Assembly: GCA_001792895.1 (NCBI GenBank)
Contig: MARA01000086.1
Coordinates: 1 to 45,857 of the forward strand
Origin: Lentinus brumalis
Taxonomy: Eukaryota; Basidiomycota; Agaricomycetes; Polyporales; Polyporaceae
DNA: 45,857 nucleotides
Direction of reading: 5' to 3'
Both the position numbers and the translations under genes were made by a program. The notes beneath the pieces were generated by a model, which was not told the origin of the DNA, did no database searches, and saw only the letters and a program-made list of their open reading frames with translations. This document shows positions 8,427 through 19,656 of the stretch, piece by piece (the stretch's first letter is position 1; every line of letters starts with the position of its first letter).

Positions 8427-11294
8427 ATGGCAGACAGCTGGTGAGTTGTTCTTGCAACCACAGGCGAAATAATATTGATATACGCAGGCGCGAGCGACTG
8501 TACACCTTCCGAGCGGCGGGAGAGGAGATATACACTGTCACTAATTTGCCTGATCGTATCTGGATGCCCACAACCTCGAACGACAACCCAGAGAACAATC
8601 TGTCGTTCAAGGACATTGTGCGGCCGCAGAATGCCCGTAGAATTGCACCCGAGCTTGCCTATGTTCTGCGCTCGGTGCCGACCAGCGATCCCCTTCTCGG
8701 TCGCCTCAGTCCCAGACCGGAGCTTCTGAGACCGGTCAAATACGCAAACGGGTGGGCACTGCACGATGATGTCCGGCTCGCGTGGGTGAAACTGGAGAAG
8801 GGACTTGCGCTGGTCAGCGAGCTTCTGCTGACGCTGAGGAACAGCAAGGAGGCAAGCTGCGTGGTCAGATCAACACACTGGTCCTTTCCTTCGACGTTCG
8901 GGTACCAAAATGTCCATCTCACACCTCAGAGAGCAAGCGCGGCGATCCGAAGCGCTCGACTAGCCATGGTGATTTTGGCTGGGCGAGTCTCGATGGGCGT
9001 CGCCCTCTGGCAGGCTGACATCCCGGAGCTGGACGTCGTGCCCGCATGGATCAGTCTGTTGCGAAAGGAGGCCATCCCTGAAACATGGATCGATGCATTG
9101 CAGAGCTCGGCCATCTCGCGCTTCGCTCACGGCCTACGTCCGGGGGCAATCATTGAACCAAACCAATGCATCTGGTTGGACCACATCCCTTGCTATCAGC
9201 GGGCGAAACTGCCCGTCTTCATACAGTGGCCTAGCAAGAAGTCGCTTGATCCACAGACCGGCTATCCCCATCTCTACCCCCAGGTCGCTCCATTCCTTCC
9301 ACCCAAGGCGGATGTGTCGCTCGCCAGAAACACCCCTCCGCGCCCCCAGGCTCCCGACATCTACATGCTTTTTGCGAACGGTACCGGCAAGCCACATCCG
9401 TATGAGCGAGCGACGGAGCTCCGACTTCGCAAGCCTCCCTCAGGCCCTTATCAGCGTCCCGCCGAGAAGCCCGCTGAATTCCGGCATCGCATGGAAATGC
9501 TCTGTCAAAAGATCGTTCTCCAGGAGAAACCGTTTCAAAAAGCTGCGCGGTTAGCGCGGACAGCCGCAGCCGATGTCGGAGAGGGTCCCCGTCCTTGGAC
9601 TCGGGTGTATGTTTGGCAGAAGGTCAAGGATGTCTTCCCTGACGCCTTCCGAGAATGGCAGGAGCTAGACTACCGTGGGGTTGTCGCTGCCAGCGCGGTC
9701 ACCAGTGTCTGGGCAACCTACCCGCCATCTGCCCGATGGTACAATCCGTTGTTTGACGAGTGGGACCTCTGCCTTGAGCCAAATACGGACCTGAACTCTT
9801 CGCAAACTCCAGTTTCCAGCGACGCGCATCCTCTGCCAAATTATGTGCCTGGTGACCGGGCTGTCTTCCATGATGATGTCGGAGCCATGTACCCGGATGA
9901 GGATCCCACAGCGAGCGCGGAGGTACTCACCTTCCCGGATAGTAGCAAATATCTCCGGGAAAGGTACGGCCTAGTGCCTACACCTGCAGCTCGGGGCGAA
10001 CATCCTGCGACGTACGATGGCAAAACCTTGTACAAGCTGTTTGCGCTGCCCAGGGAGGACATGCTGCCCGCAGATCTGGATGTTCAAATCCAATATGCAT
10101 ACTGGACATGGCACATGCTCGGCTGCCCTCGATCTCGGTCGTCTGGCGAGGCGGCCACAGAGCCAGGAGAGATTCGGGAGCATGTCGGCCGTAGCAGACA
10201 GCGACAAGTCGGCGGCGTCACAGGTGGTTCTTCGACCTTGTCATGGGCCAAGGCGAATGCCGATCCTCATGCGGACAACGCGCTCGTCACTGGTTCATGG
10301 CCCTGCTGGGACCTGAATTTGCAATGTCCCGCCTTCCTCCTGACATCCACTCTCCGAGCAAACGTCCGCTGGGTCAGCACCAAGAACGTCGAGGACAGGA
10401 CGATTTACCGTGTCCGCTACTTGAATGATCCGGAGACCCTCGCATGGGAGCTCGCCGTCGACATCAGTACCCTGCTCTATCTTCTTCGTAGGTTCCCGAA
10501 TGTTCGAAGCAGCACGGAGGCCGTCCAGGAATGTGTAAATGTGGGCGCGTCATACTACACTGTAGTGGCCATCGCGACGGGCGAGATCCCACCGCCCTCA
10601 ATGGAGTCCACAACCACATTGCCAGAGATGTATCGTCACTTGGAGGATGGCGTGAAGGTTTCCGACATCTCCCTTGGTCTGATGGACTACCGGGCATATC
10701 GGGTCCGGGCGATGAGACTGCTGACGGGGGCAACTCAGATCCGAGCAGCACTCGGGGAGGGAAACATCGTCTGGCGGATCGTAACGGAGCTTCTTTCCTC
10801 CAACCAAGGTGTCCTCCACCTAGCGCACCAGTCCTGCATTCAAGGTCCCCTCCTAGGAAAAGGCGACCTTTCACACGCGAACATCTTCCCACCCAGCAGG
10901 ACCACCTCGTACCTAGACAACGTCCTCACACCGGCAGAAGCTGACATTCTCTGTGGTGTGTGCCGAGTATACGGCCGTAAGATTCCATAATCTGACATGC
11001 CAGTGATATGCTGATCGCCTTCCAGAGCAACGAAATCAGTGCGAAGATCTGTCCTGGTGGCCTAAGCCAACAACTTGGGCGAGCAGCGGGATGTACACAG
11101 GCATCTGGAACCCCTGGAATGAAGACTGGTTCCAGAAACGCCTGTCGGGAATCCGCGATGGAACCGCGCAACCCATGAATGCTAGTAGTTGGAGGAGCGC
11201 CTTGAGGATGTTCCAAAATACCAGGACTCTGTCGTTGCGGGTCTCCCACCTATCGATCGCGGTAGAGGAACGTCATAGCCGTACGGACGCATAG
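8427..11294 (+). CDS. Gene G: large uncharacterised agaricomycete protein with SWWPKP C-terminal domain
   Basis: I place the start at 8427: a 14-nt first exon (MADSW) joins by a 47-nt GT-AG intron (8441-8487) to RERLYTFRAAGEEIYTV. This keeps the frame and explains why the upstream open sequence looks unlike protein. The main exon runs to the donor at about 10955. An intron then leads to EQRNQCEDLSWWPKPTTW and WNPWNEDWFQKRLSGIR, with the stop at 11292-11294. The product is roughly 900 residues. Conserved-looking blocks are PAWISLLRKEAIPETWIDAL, WLDHIPCYQRAKLPVFIQWP and the final WWPKP/WFQKRL segment; I associate this combination with widespread, unnamed Agaricomycetes proteins. No signal peptide, membrane segment or catalytic motif is visible. 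It appears intact. Confidence 0.75.
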
Positions 11295-11579
11295 TCAGCT
11301 GTATCACCTACGTAGCTCACCTATCCAATGTAACGGGCGGCATATACATCATTTTGCGTTCCAGAAGTACTTGAAGTGTGATCAGACTGGAACCGCAAAT
11401 CGGAGGCGCATGTCATTGGCCAATACACGCATAAATCGAGCAATGACGCGTTCACGCAGAGAAGGAAAGAAAGGGAAAATAGACACCGTTGCATTGATCA
11501 TACCTATGGCCGACGCGACACGCAAGAGTAGGAGACAGAACTAACGTATACCGGAGGACATGATCAAATCCTTAGGCAC
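11295..11579. other. Intergenic region between gene G and RING1
   Basis: This is the 3' flank of two convergent genes. It contains one ACGCGT hexamer near 11446 and a purine-rich tract (GAAGGAAAGAAAGGG). No coding sequence is seen. Confidence 0.4.
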
Positions 11580-12738
11580 CTACCGCAACACTCGAGTGCC
11601 GTTTTCAGCGATCATGCACGATGGGCAACGGAACGAGGGAAGACTGTTTGTGCAGTCGCTGCCGTGGGCAAGGCCTTGATGGTCGCGATTGGCCCTGCAA
11701 AGAGGAAGAACGTCAAGTACCTATATTCGGAGGAAGCGTGTCAGGGAAATGTACAATATTTGCCGGACTGCTCGCTGGCAAGTCGCGCAGGTTATGGTCT
11801 CCACGATGGTCTGGATTTGGCGTTGAGCTTGGTTTAATTCGCCTTCGAGCGCATGCTAAGTGATTGTGAGGATGCTTGGACAAGCAACGTATAAACCGCA
11901 AGCGATGTATTCACCTTGCTCTCTTGCAAGACCTGGACATATATAAGCAGATGAGTGAAAGTGAATGAGAGAAGGGTCGCATAACTTACCGTGATCTGTT
12001 CTGCGGAGTTTCGCTCAGCGGCCTGAAGCTGCTGTTCCAGCTCTTGATTGATACGCCGAAGCTCCTGCACGGCACTCTGCCACGAAGCATCGCGCTCGGC
12101 GTAGTCCAGTCGTACATCCTCCAGAGTGTCCTGCAAGACGGCTACGACAGCATCTTCGTGTGCTCTGAATGCAACTCGTTGCTCAGAACACTCCAACCGG
12201 GAAGCAGAGAGCTCTGCTTGAACATCCTGCAGTTCCTCTCCAAACGGGTAATACGTTGGCCTTGGACCGCTTTCATGCACTCCAGAGTTTGAATACGAGT
12301 CTCAAAAGCCTCGGTGACCAAGGAAAGCGTCCGCTGAGCCGCGGAGTGACATTCAGCACGCGCATCCTTGAAGATAAAACGGTAAATGCGCGAAGGGCAG
12401 CTGTCATGCCAGTGCCAAAAAGCCTTACCAATACTTACCTCTTGCGCATGGGACGCGGAAGGTATTGCGTCAGGAGTACGCTCGTAAAATACGCTCCTGA
12501 AGATGTCGGCAATCGAAGGAACAGATTGCTGGGGTTCAGATGCGGTCTCTACGATAACCTCACCTGGGTCGGTGCGAAGGAGCGGACTGGGATCCGTGAT
12601 CTTCCACCACCGACATTAGTTGAAACATATGCTACGTATGTACACCTATCCCCGTGAAACGAGCAGTCTTACCTTCGCCACGGGATCGTCAGTGACGGAA
12701 CCCTGCTCGCCAGCTGAGGTCGAGGAGCGTTCGGCCAT
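11580..12738 (-). CDS. RING1: coiled-coil protein with degenerate RING-type C-terminus
   Basis: The start MAERSSTSAGEQGSVTDD (ATG at 12738) follows an 82-nt spacer from the 24-nt motif. Exons joined by short introns give ITDPSPLLRTDPGEVIVETA, a long heptad-like coiled coil (ELQDVQAELSASRLECSEQR through NQELEQQLQAAERNSAEQIT), then ITCATCQRAV and finally FRCPSCMIAENGTRVLR. In the related protein at 13114-14551 the two Cys pairs bracket a CGHTYCHEC core; I cannot find that core here. The zinc-binding domain therefore looks incomplete, and the gene may be decaying. The coiled-coil join near 12260 needs either a 59-nt intron or a frameshift. A coiled coil plus RING suggests an E3 ubiquitin ligase architecture, but function is inferred only. 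Confidence 0.55.
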
Positions 12739-12819
12739 GTGGACCGAAGGACGTCGATAGGGCGGATGAGAACGGTAACGGGCGTCGAGCGCAGCAGCGT
12801 GGCGCTCAAGTAGACAGCT

Positions 12820-12843
12820 CTGCAAGCGTATAACGTCGTTGCA
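12820..12843 (-). promoter_or_regulatory. 24-nt recurrent motif, copy 2 (RING1 leader)
   Basis: This exact copy is on the minus strand, 82 nt before the RING1 ATG. Together with the copy at 13066-13089 it lies in the 375-bp head-to-head region between RING1 and RING2, each copy facing its own gene. Confidence 0.65.
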
Positions 12844-13065
12844 GGCGTCAGGTCTGGCGGTGAAACGCAGAGCGTGCAGATGGTAGCAGAGGTCAGGAGC
12901 AAGTTGCACAGCAGGCCTGGGAACTGAGCACTTACTGGTCATTATCGTACTTAACAGGCATAGCACAGCATTTACTTACGTTATGTAAACTGACTTTGCG
13001 CGCCCTTCTGCGCCTTGCTCCTTCCTCCATCGTTCGCCTCAATCGCAGCGCCTTCCGAACAGTCT

Positions 13066-13089
13066 TGCAACGACGTTATACGCTTGCAG
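13066..13089 (+). promoter_or_regulatory. 24-nt recurrent motif, copy 3 (RING2 leader)
   Basis: This exact copy is on the plus strand, 24 nt before the RING2 ATG at 13114. Position close to the start codon and orientation matching the gene favour a core-promoter or 5'-leader role over chance. Confidence 0.65.
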
Positions 13090-13113
13090 TGACATTCAAA
13101 ACTCGTTCACACA

Positions 13114-14551
13114 ATGGAAAACGTAGACCATACCGACAAGCCTATCCGCCGCGCGTCTCCTATGACGATCACTACGCCAACGTCGCCTTCGCCTGCTGCT
13201 CTTTCGCCGGGTCGTATGGACGCGCTGTCGTCATCTGTGAGGGAGGGCAGCGTACACGCGAGCTGTACGCGCATCACCGAGGTAAAATTTTCATGATTCG
13301 TGAACAGGAGGGGAGGTAGTACCGTGACCCCGCTGTACGTATACTTACGGTTCAATGCGAAAGGGTGCGCACATCAGCGCCGCTTCTAGAGGAAACGATG
13401 TGTCTCCTCGGACCTCCCCGGACTATACCCGCGCTGAGGCTACAGCCTCGCAACTTTATTTTGATTATGGTGTTCACCAGGTTGGTTACTAACCCCACTT
13501 TGTGGTCGTTCTTCTGACCATCCTTGGGGTGAATAGTATGCGGACTCCTCCGAGACATCTGGGAATGCCGCGTCCAAGGAGGCCGTCGTTCCCCACAATG
13601 ACAACTACATCCGGAGCCTCGAGCAGAGGGATCGTGCAAATGCCGAACACATCGACACGCTCCGGGGGTATATGCACCACGGCGCCGCCGAACTCTCCGC
13701 CGTGAAGAGCGACTTGGACCGTGCCCGGGTCCGTATCGTCGGACTGGAGACCTGCGTGTCTGAAAGCAACCGCTCTCTCAAAGAGAGTCGTCGAGTGCTG
13801 GAAGAACAGCGTCGACAGCTGCAGCAGGAACGGGAGAAGGCACGGGCCGACCGATCAGAACTAGACCGGCAGAGAGCCCTGTTCGAGCAATATACAAAGG
13901 CCGCAACTCAGCTGAACGACCAGCATCTGCATGTCCAACGGCAACTTCTCAAGAGCGAGACGACCTTGCAAAACACTCTGGACGCACTCACTGCCGCCAA
14001 ACGTGATCTCCAGGTGAGTTCCAAGCTGTTCATCCCAGCATGGCTAACTGAATGTGCTTGTAGCGCGTATCCGCAGAGTCGGTATGTAGTCAAAATTACA
14101 TTGCCAATACGTGTAGAATCCGGCTCATGAGCATGCTTTATATAGGCTGACCTCGAGAGGAAGCTCGAGGTGTCGAACAGCAGCTTGGCCAGTGCACAAC
14201 GCGAATTGGCCGACATCAAGACTGAACTGGCGTGCGGCATCTGTCGAGGAGTACGGCGCGTCACTCACACGTATGTGCCAAAACGTCGTAAGATCTCACT
14301 GCATTTGCTGACTCGTTGAGTGTAGATACAAATGCGGGCATACATATTGCCACGAATGCACGAGAGAGTACGAGGCGTTCCGTGACGAGGCGTTCCGCAA
14401 CTCGGCCACCCGCGACGACGTCGCGGCCACTCGGATGATGTACCGTTGCCCAACATGTAGGAGTGACATTGGAGGTGCCAATGCTGCCGCGGCGCCTGTT
14501 CCAGTGCTCAAGAACATTGACGCACTTTTCAGTCGGTTCGATCTGTCCTGA
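13114..14551 (+). CDS. RING2: coiled-coil RING-finger protein, likely E3 ubiquitin ligase type
   Basis: The start MENVDHTDKPIRRASPMT follows the 24-nt motif. Several short introns lead to RGNDVSPRTSPDYTRAEATA, DSSETSGNAASKEAVV and a long coiled coil (LESVKSDLDRAR-like through VLEEQRRQLQQEREKARADR and HVQRQLLKSETTLQ). The C-terminus reads CGICRGVRRVTHT, then after an intron YKCGHTYCHECTREYEAF, and RCPTCRSDIGG. This gives a C-x2-C, C-x-H-x2-C-x2-C, C-x2-C ligand set typical of a RING finger. By family knowledge RING fingers recruit E2 enzymes; a ligase role here is inference and the substrate is unknown. Stop at 14549-14551. It is head-to-head with RING1 and tail-to-tail with the RING exons of RING3, and is the only one of the three that looks intact. 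Confidence 0.75.
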
Positions 14552-14832
14552 GTAGTTGTTCACCACGCTTGTATTATACTCTGCATGGTCTGAATAATGT
14601 TTCTGCGCAAACCACGTGTGATAGAACGAACTGGTGTGAACAGACGTCTGGGGAGTTAGCTATCGATCAATCACCAAGTGGTCGTTGGTCGTTGGCGATT
14701 CAAAATCTCGCGCTTCACGCCACACTCCGCAGTCTAATAGAAGTCATCACCTGTGCATTCATGCGAGAGATACATTGCGTATGGAGTTTCTATTGTACAG
14801 TATAGTTCAATCAATGTCCATGAGCGAATCGC

Positions 14833-15278
14833 TCAAGTCAGCTCGTCAATGATGTCGTTCAGACGCGTACAAACACGGGCATCAGCCGCCTTTCCAGCGT
14901 GACGGCAGAACGGGCAACGCGGTGACTCGTCCAGCTCGTTCTCGTCCGTAAGGAAAGCCGGCTGCTCGTTGCGCCACTTATCTGCACAGACCTGGCACAC
15001 AGTAGCTAGGCAGCAGGAATATCTGCAAAGGCGGTTAGGTCAAGTTCTCCAGGAACAGAAGCTAGTGTCGCGATCACGCACATGTTGGTGACCAGATTGG
15101 CCTCATCCGTGCAAAGACGGCAGAAAAGGGCTGCCCGGGCATCCTGCAGCTGCTGTTCGAGACGTTCCTGGCGAACGACTCAGTCAAATAGACGATAACG
15201 AGAGAGTACCCTCAGACATACCTGCGCTTGCCGGAGGGGCTACAGCGATTCCTGATGAGCCAGCAGGTGTTGTAGTTC
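14833..15278 (-). pseudogene. RING3, 3' part: RING exons cut off by the KDZ transposon
   Basis: Reading on the minus strand from the transposon edge at 15278, an open stretch TTTPAGSSGIAVAPPAS joins by a short intron to RQERLEQQLQDARAALFCRL. Another intron then leads to YSCCLATVCQVCADKWRNEQ and SPRCPFCRHAGKAADARVC, ending IIDELT at 14833. The Cys spacing is RING-like but lacks the canonical C-x-H, having C-C-x4-C-x2-C instead. The N-terminal coiled-coil half of the same gene lies 13 kb away at 28307-29239, on the same strand, beyond the KDZ element. The exact reading frame across the original junction could not be settled by eye. Confidence 0.65.
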
Positions 15279-15566
15279 TGATATGATACGAATAGGTAGT
15301 TTACCCAGCCCTCATTGTAATACGAATAGGCAGGGGACGTGATATATCATAACGAATAGCCTGTTTGAGTAGATAGGAATCCAGGGCATAAGCGGGGGCA
15401 CCGGCACCTCGGCACGCTACCAAATGCGGTAACCTGCAGCATTTTCGAGCGCCTGCGTGCAGGAAATGCGCGCGCGGGCGCCTCAGCTGCCAAATGCGGC
15501 CGGTATACCATCCATCCGGCGCCTGTGCTTGATTGGGCAGTGTACCTCCCATATTGGGACGCTTGC
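15279..15566. repeat. KDZ element left terminal inverted repeat
   Basis: It pairs with 28022-28306. It holds three copies of ACGAATAG (near 15288, 15321 and 15351) and two of CCAAATGCGG, plausible repeated binding sites for the transposase. Similarity to the right repeat fades after the block CAGTGTACCTCCCA. Confidence 0.9.
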
Positions 15567-15741
15567 GCTCGTCTCTGTGCCCATTGGCTGTATTCCTCGT
15601 TTCTGCGGAAGTTAATGACCTTATAGATTGCTTGTCAAGCTTGCTGCAGTGCAGTCCATAAGAAAACCTAGTTAAATCTGTCATTAACGCGGTAACCATG
15701 TGTTATACCCAACATAGGGCGACATATGGACCCAATACAGG

Positions 15742-18700
15742 TCACAGAACATCTATTAAATCGTCGGGAGACTCATACATAGAAGCTATCTCCTCCTCAG
15801 CCTCAGCAGGCTCCTCGATGACGCCTGCCTCCAAGTCCTCCACCTTCCTCCACTCCTCGCATTCCTCCCATTTCGCCCCTTTCGTGCTACGGGCTTCGTC
15901 AATACATACAAGACGAAACACAGCACGCATGCGACGGCGAATGCGGGCTTGCTTAAGAGCGTACGCGACCATCCCTTCATAGATGGCCGGATCTTGGTGA
16001 GTGCAGGTCTTCGCATGGGCCCTCCACCGCTCCTCGTCGTAAGAGTGCGTCGCTAGGACACGGCGCATCTCCTCCAGTAGGAGGACGATCTCCTCCTTCC
16101 AGCGCATGGTGCGTGCTCGCGACTTGAACCATTCGACCTTCAGCGAGTCGTTCCTGTCCTCGGAGTCATCCAAGTCGGAGGAACGCCAGATCCACGAGAT
16201 TTTGCGGCGTCCTTCGGCAGGGATCTCCTTGTCGCTCCTGCTACGTTTCCGCTTCTTCTTCTCTGTCTCAGGGTCGTCGTCTTGAATGCCACGGACATCC
16301 TCGTCGTTCAGGACACGCAGCTCCTTCTCCCAATCGCCGTGGCCAGAGAGAGCGAACTTTGCGCGACGCGCAAGACGATACTTGGTAACTGCGCGTCCCT
16401 TACGCACGTCCTGCGTCGTGATCTCGCCACGGGCACGTGTGTTCGGGCCTTGATGTCGAACCTGGGTCTTCTTGTACAAGTAGAGGTGGTCGAGGGTGTG
16501 CAGCTTGTTGCGAATGTTTTGCAGGGCGTCGCGACACTGCGACTCGCGCAACCGAGCCTCAATCTCCTGCAAACGACACGAACAGACCGCGTCTCGGCGT
16601 GACGGACTGATCTCGGAGGGCAGTCCAAGGCGGACAGTCTCTATGAGCTCGGTGTCCGTCCGGCACGATGGATCTTCTGCGAGAAGGGCAACGGCCCGCG
16701 GCATGTAGATCGCTTGAAGATCACGGAACTTCTGCATGCGGCGGCGCAGCGCAGTGCGGCGTTCAAACAGGCCTGCGATCCTGCTTGAGGTCGCTTTCTT
16801 CGCGTCTTCAAGGAGGCGCGTTCTAGGCACATATCAGCCCTGAAGCCGCGCGAATGTCTCGAATGGGTACGTACTTGACATCCTCTAACTCGAGTCCCAT
16901 GGCCACGAACCCGACCGGGCTCACATCGTGCAGCGCCATGAAGCCTGGCAGCGCACTGGCGACCTGCTCCTCTTCTGAGAGAGCGCGCAGCGTCTCGGCT
17001 TCCGTCGGACCTAAGGAACATAGCGTAGATGAGCACAAATTAGAATGCAGAATATACCCGCACTGGCATACCTTGCGAGAGAACAACATATGGATCGTCA
17101 TGATTGAATGGGTCTGCTTCCCATACCTTGATTTCTTCTTCCCATGCTACGATGTCGTAGTTCTTCTGGAGTGACTTCGTGAGCTCGTCGAAGATGACGC
17201 GCTGCTCCGTGTACGCCTCTCGAGCCGCACGAAGCTTCTTGCGAAGCATCCAGGCTGTGAATGTTAGGCTCAGCATGCTGAACGAAGCGTGGAGCGTTGA
17301 ATGGATGTCACTTACGCATATTCACCGTCTTACGCCAATTGGTGAACCCGCATGTATCGTCCATATAGCCTTGTCGCGTTCCTGGTCCCATCTGCTTCGT
17401 CGCATTGGCGATGCCTTGCACCTCCCACCAGTTCCTCTCCGGTCCTTCCCCATCTGTCCGTCCGACCCCGACGCGGTAGTTGAGGGAATAGGGGGAATGT
17501 CCTTCGCGCTTGTGGGCGCGGAAATGGAGCTTCGGGATGACGTACTTGATAGAGCCTTCTGGGATCTCGATGCGAAGATGCGGCGGGAACTTTGCGATGC
17601 GCTCGAGGAGACCCTGGGACCACTGACATGCTATGTCGTAGCTGACGAGCTTGTGAAGTACGAGGTACTCTCTGATCGCGCAGACGAATATATAGTCCAT
17701 ATTAACGTACCTGTGAAGAGGGTTAGAGCTTGCGCAGAGATCAAGGCTGAGCATGGACGTACTTCTCGCCTTTTTGAATATCCCCCATACCCGACGCGAG
17801 CCAGAACTCATGTCGGGCACAAGTCACAGCTCCAACTCCGGTGGCAGCGTAGCCACGAGAGAACTTCGTGTTCGCATGGTCGACAGCTGACAGCCCGGTG
17901 CATGACGACATCTGTGGAAGTGGTACGACGCCTGTAAACCTCGCAGGCATGCTTGATGCTTGATGCGGGCACGCACCTCCTTCTGATCGCCATAGGCAGA
18001 CAAGAGCTCCCTGTATCCCGTATCTTCGACAAAATATGCCCAACCACTGCCCAGGATAGGGTCCTTCTGAACGTCTGAGACGTCGCGACGCTTCAGCCTG
18101 AAGCATGCATCAAGCGCGACCGTCATCATGTAGATGTACCTACAAGAAGAGTATGAGTGTGCAATTATATGTCGAACTTCGTTCGGACTTACTTGAGCTC
18201 GTCGGATATTGTCTCCCAGTTGTCAGGCAGATTGACACCCTGGTGCGGGCAGGCAGGGCATCGGAGGGCGCACTCCCCGGGTCTGGTACCCGCTACACCG
18301 CTTGGATCGTGGCCTCGACCGGCGCGCTTCAGTAACTTCATATGCCGCCATTGGGCTACGATGCGCATGAAGGTCTTGTACCGGTCTTGAGCTTGCGCGG
18401 TCCCGGTGTTGTCGGTGAGCCGTTCCAAAGACAAGTAGTAGTCGTACATCGATATTTTCCCCTGCAAGCTCTGGACATGATAATGTTCCAAGAGCTCGAA
18501 GGAGAAGGTGGTGTTGGGCTCGCAATCCGTTGCTGGCCATAGGTCGTACCGCAGGAGTTGCTGGACAACGTCTCCTGCTTGGCCGGCCTTGTCGCACCCG
18601 CAGAAGTCGACTGAGACCACATGACGACCGTTGACGTGGATGACGCTGAAGTCGGAGCGGCAAGGGATAGGATTGGAGCATGCGCTACGGTCATGCGTGT

Positions 18701-19476
18701 GGCCAAGCTGGATACGCAGGCCGAGATCCTTCAGTGTCGTGTCTTCAAACGTGAGACCCGTCCATCTCTGAAGTTGAAATGCTTAGAACCCTTGTCAAGA
18801 TAGTCCGTGGAAGCAGCGCACCTTGATCCGATGATACGGACACTCTTGATGCTTGCGGACCATGCACGTCTCGCAGCAGAGCGGGCCGGGAGCACACCCT
18901 GAGCAACGAAACAGGGCAGGCTTTGCCGTCGCGGGGTCCGGGCAATCAAGGCAGCGGTCGTGCGTCGCATAACCTCTTCCATCGCGCCGCAGCATCTCCT
19001 GCAGGTACAGGTCGCGCTTCGGGATGAAAAGTTTCATGGGCTCGTCCTGCAAAGTCGGCAATGAATTAACCATATGAGCGCATTCTAGACTCATCTGATG
19101 GACTCACCGAACTCGTGTATCGCTTCGCGCGTTCCCCGTCCTCTTCTGTGAACTCCCTCACGTTCGCCTCTCCTTCCTCCGCTGCAGGAACCAGGAACGA
19201 GTCCCACTCATCATCAAGCCCGAGGTTGGCTGTGGGGCGTGCGTCGGGGTCAGGCGTTCCAGCAGCGGGTGTGTGGGTGCGAGAGTTACTGGGAAGTGAG
19301 AAGGATTCACGCAAAATTCTCCGCCTGTCGTCGGACAGGTTGTCCACGGAAAACGTTGGCGCATTTCTGTTCGTTGCCGGGCGACCAAGGACCTCCGACG
19401 CCGTAACGTTGAAGTCCGCTGTCAGAGTTGGGTCGACGGCGGCGGCGCGTGCTCGTTTTGTACCGCGTCTTGACAT
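15742..19476 (-). CDS. KDZ (Kyakuja-Dileera-Zisupton) family transposase with CxC2 cysteine cluster
   Basis: The start MSRRGTKRARAAAVDPTL is at 19476, with a basic nuclear-type N-terminus. Next comes a cysteine cluster (18817-19040) reading HDRCLDCPDP, FRCSGCAPGPLCCETCMV and HQECPYH, which matches the CxC2 cluster associated with KDZ transposases. The core keeps the expected order: ALDACFRLK (first Asp, near 18115), CTGLSAVDHANTKFSRGY, GVGAVTCARHEF, GDIQKGEKY, SYDIACQW (second Asp, near 17640) and RTDGEGPERNWWEV (Glu, near 17450). The C-terminal helical region contains WFKSRARTMRWKEEIVLL and EEMRRVLA. About eight 45-65 nt introns are needed, including one near 17930-17995 that restores the frame between DQKE and MSSC. 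No break was seen, so it is probably functional. It is divergent from the TET/JBP gene across a 180-bp shared promoter. Confidence 0.88.
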
Positions 19477-19656
19477 CTTCGCAGATAGAAGCTTGCAGAC
19501 AGACGCTACTTACCAGACTGGGAGAGAAGCCCGGGGACTGTCACCGGTCTCGTGCTTGTGACAGGACGCTCCGTCCTCTATGTATATCTCACCTTCTGCT
19601 TCGAACTTGCTCCCCGCTCCTGCGCACACACCCGTGCCGCTGGCCCTCTCCCCACA
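19477..19656. promoter_or_regulatory. Shared divergent promoter of transposase and TET/JBP gene
   Basis: Only about 180 bp separate the two start codons (19476 minus, 19657 plus). Co-transcription in opposite directions from one region is implied by geometry alone. No specific binding site was identified. Confidence 0.5.

Noticed and set aside
12996..13319. 107-codon plus-strand frame spanning the RING1/RING2 promoter
   Set aside because: It covers the divergent promoter and first RING2 exon in a different frame; RING2 start at 13114 fits better.
17824..18129. Apparent frameshift in the KDZ transposase between DQKE and SSCTGLSA
   Set aside because: A short GT-AG intron ending CCACAG restores the frame and the conserved order of motifs.
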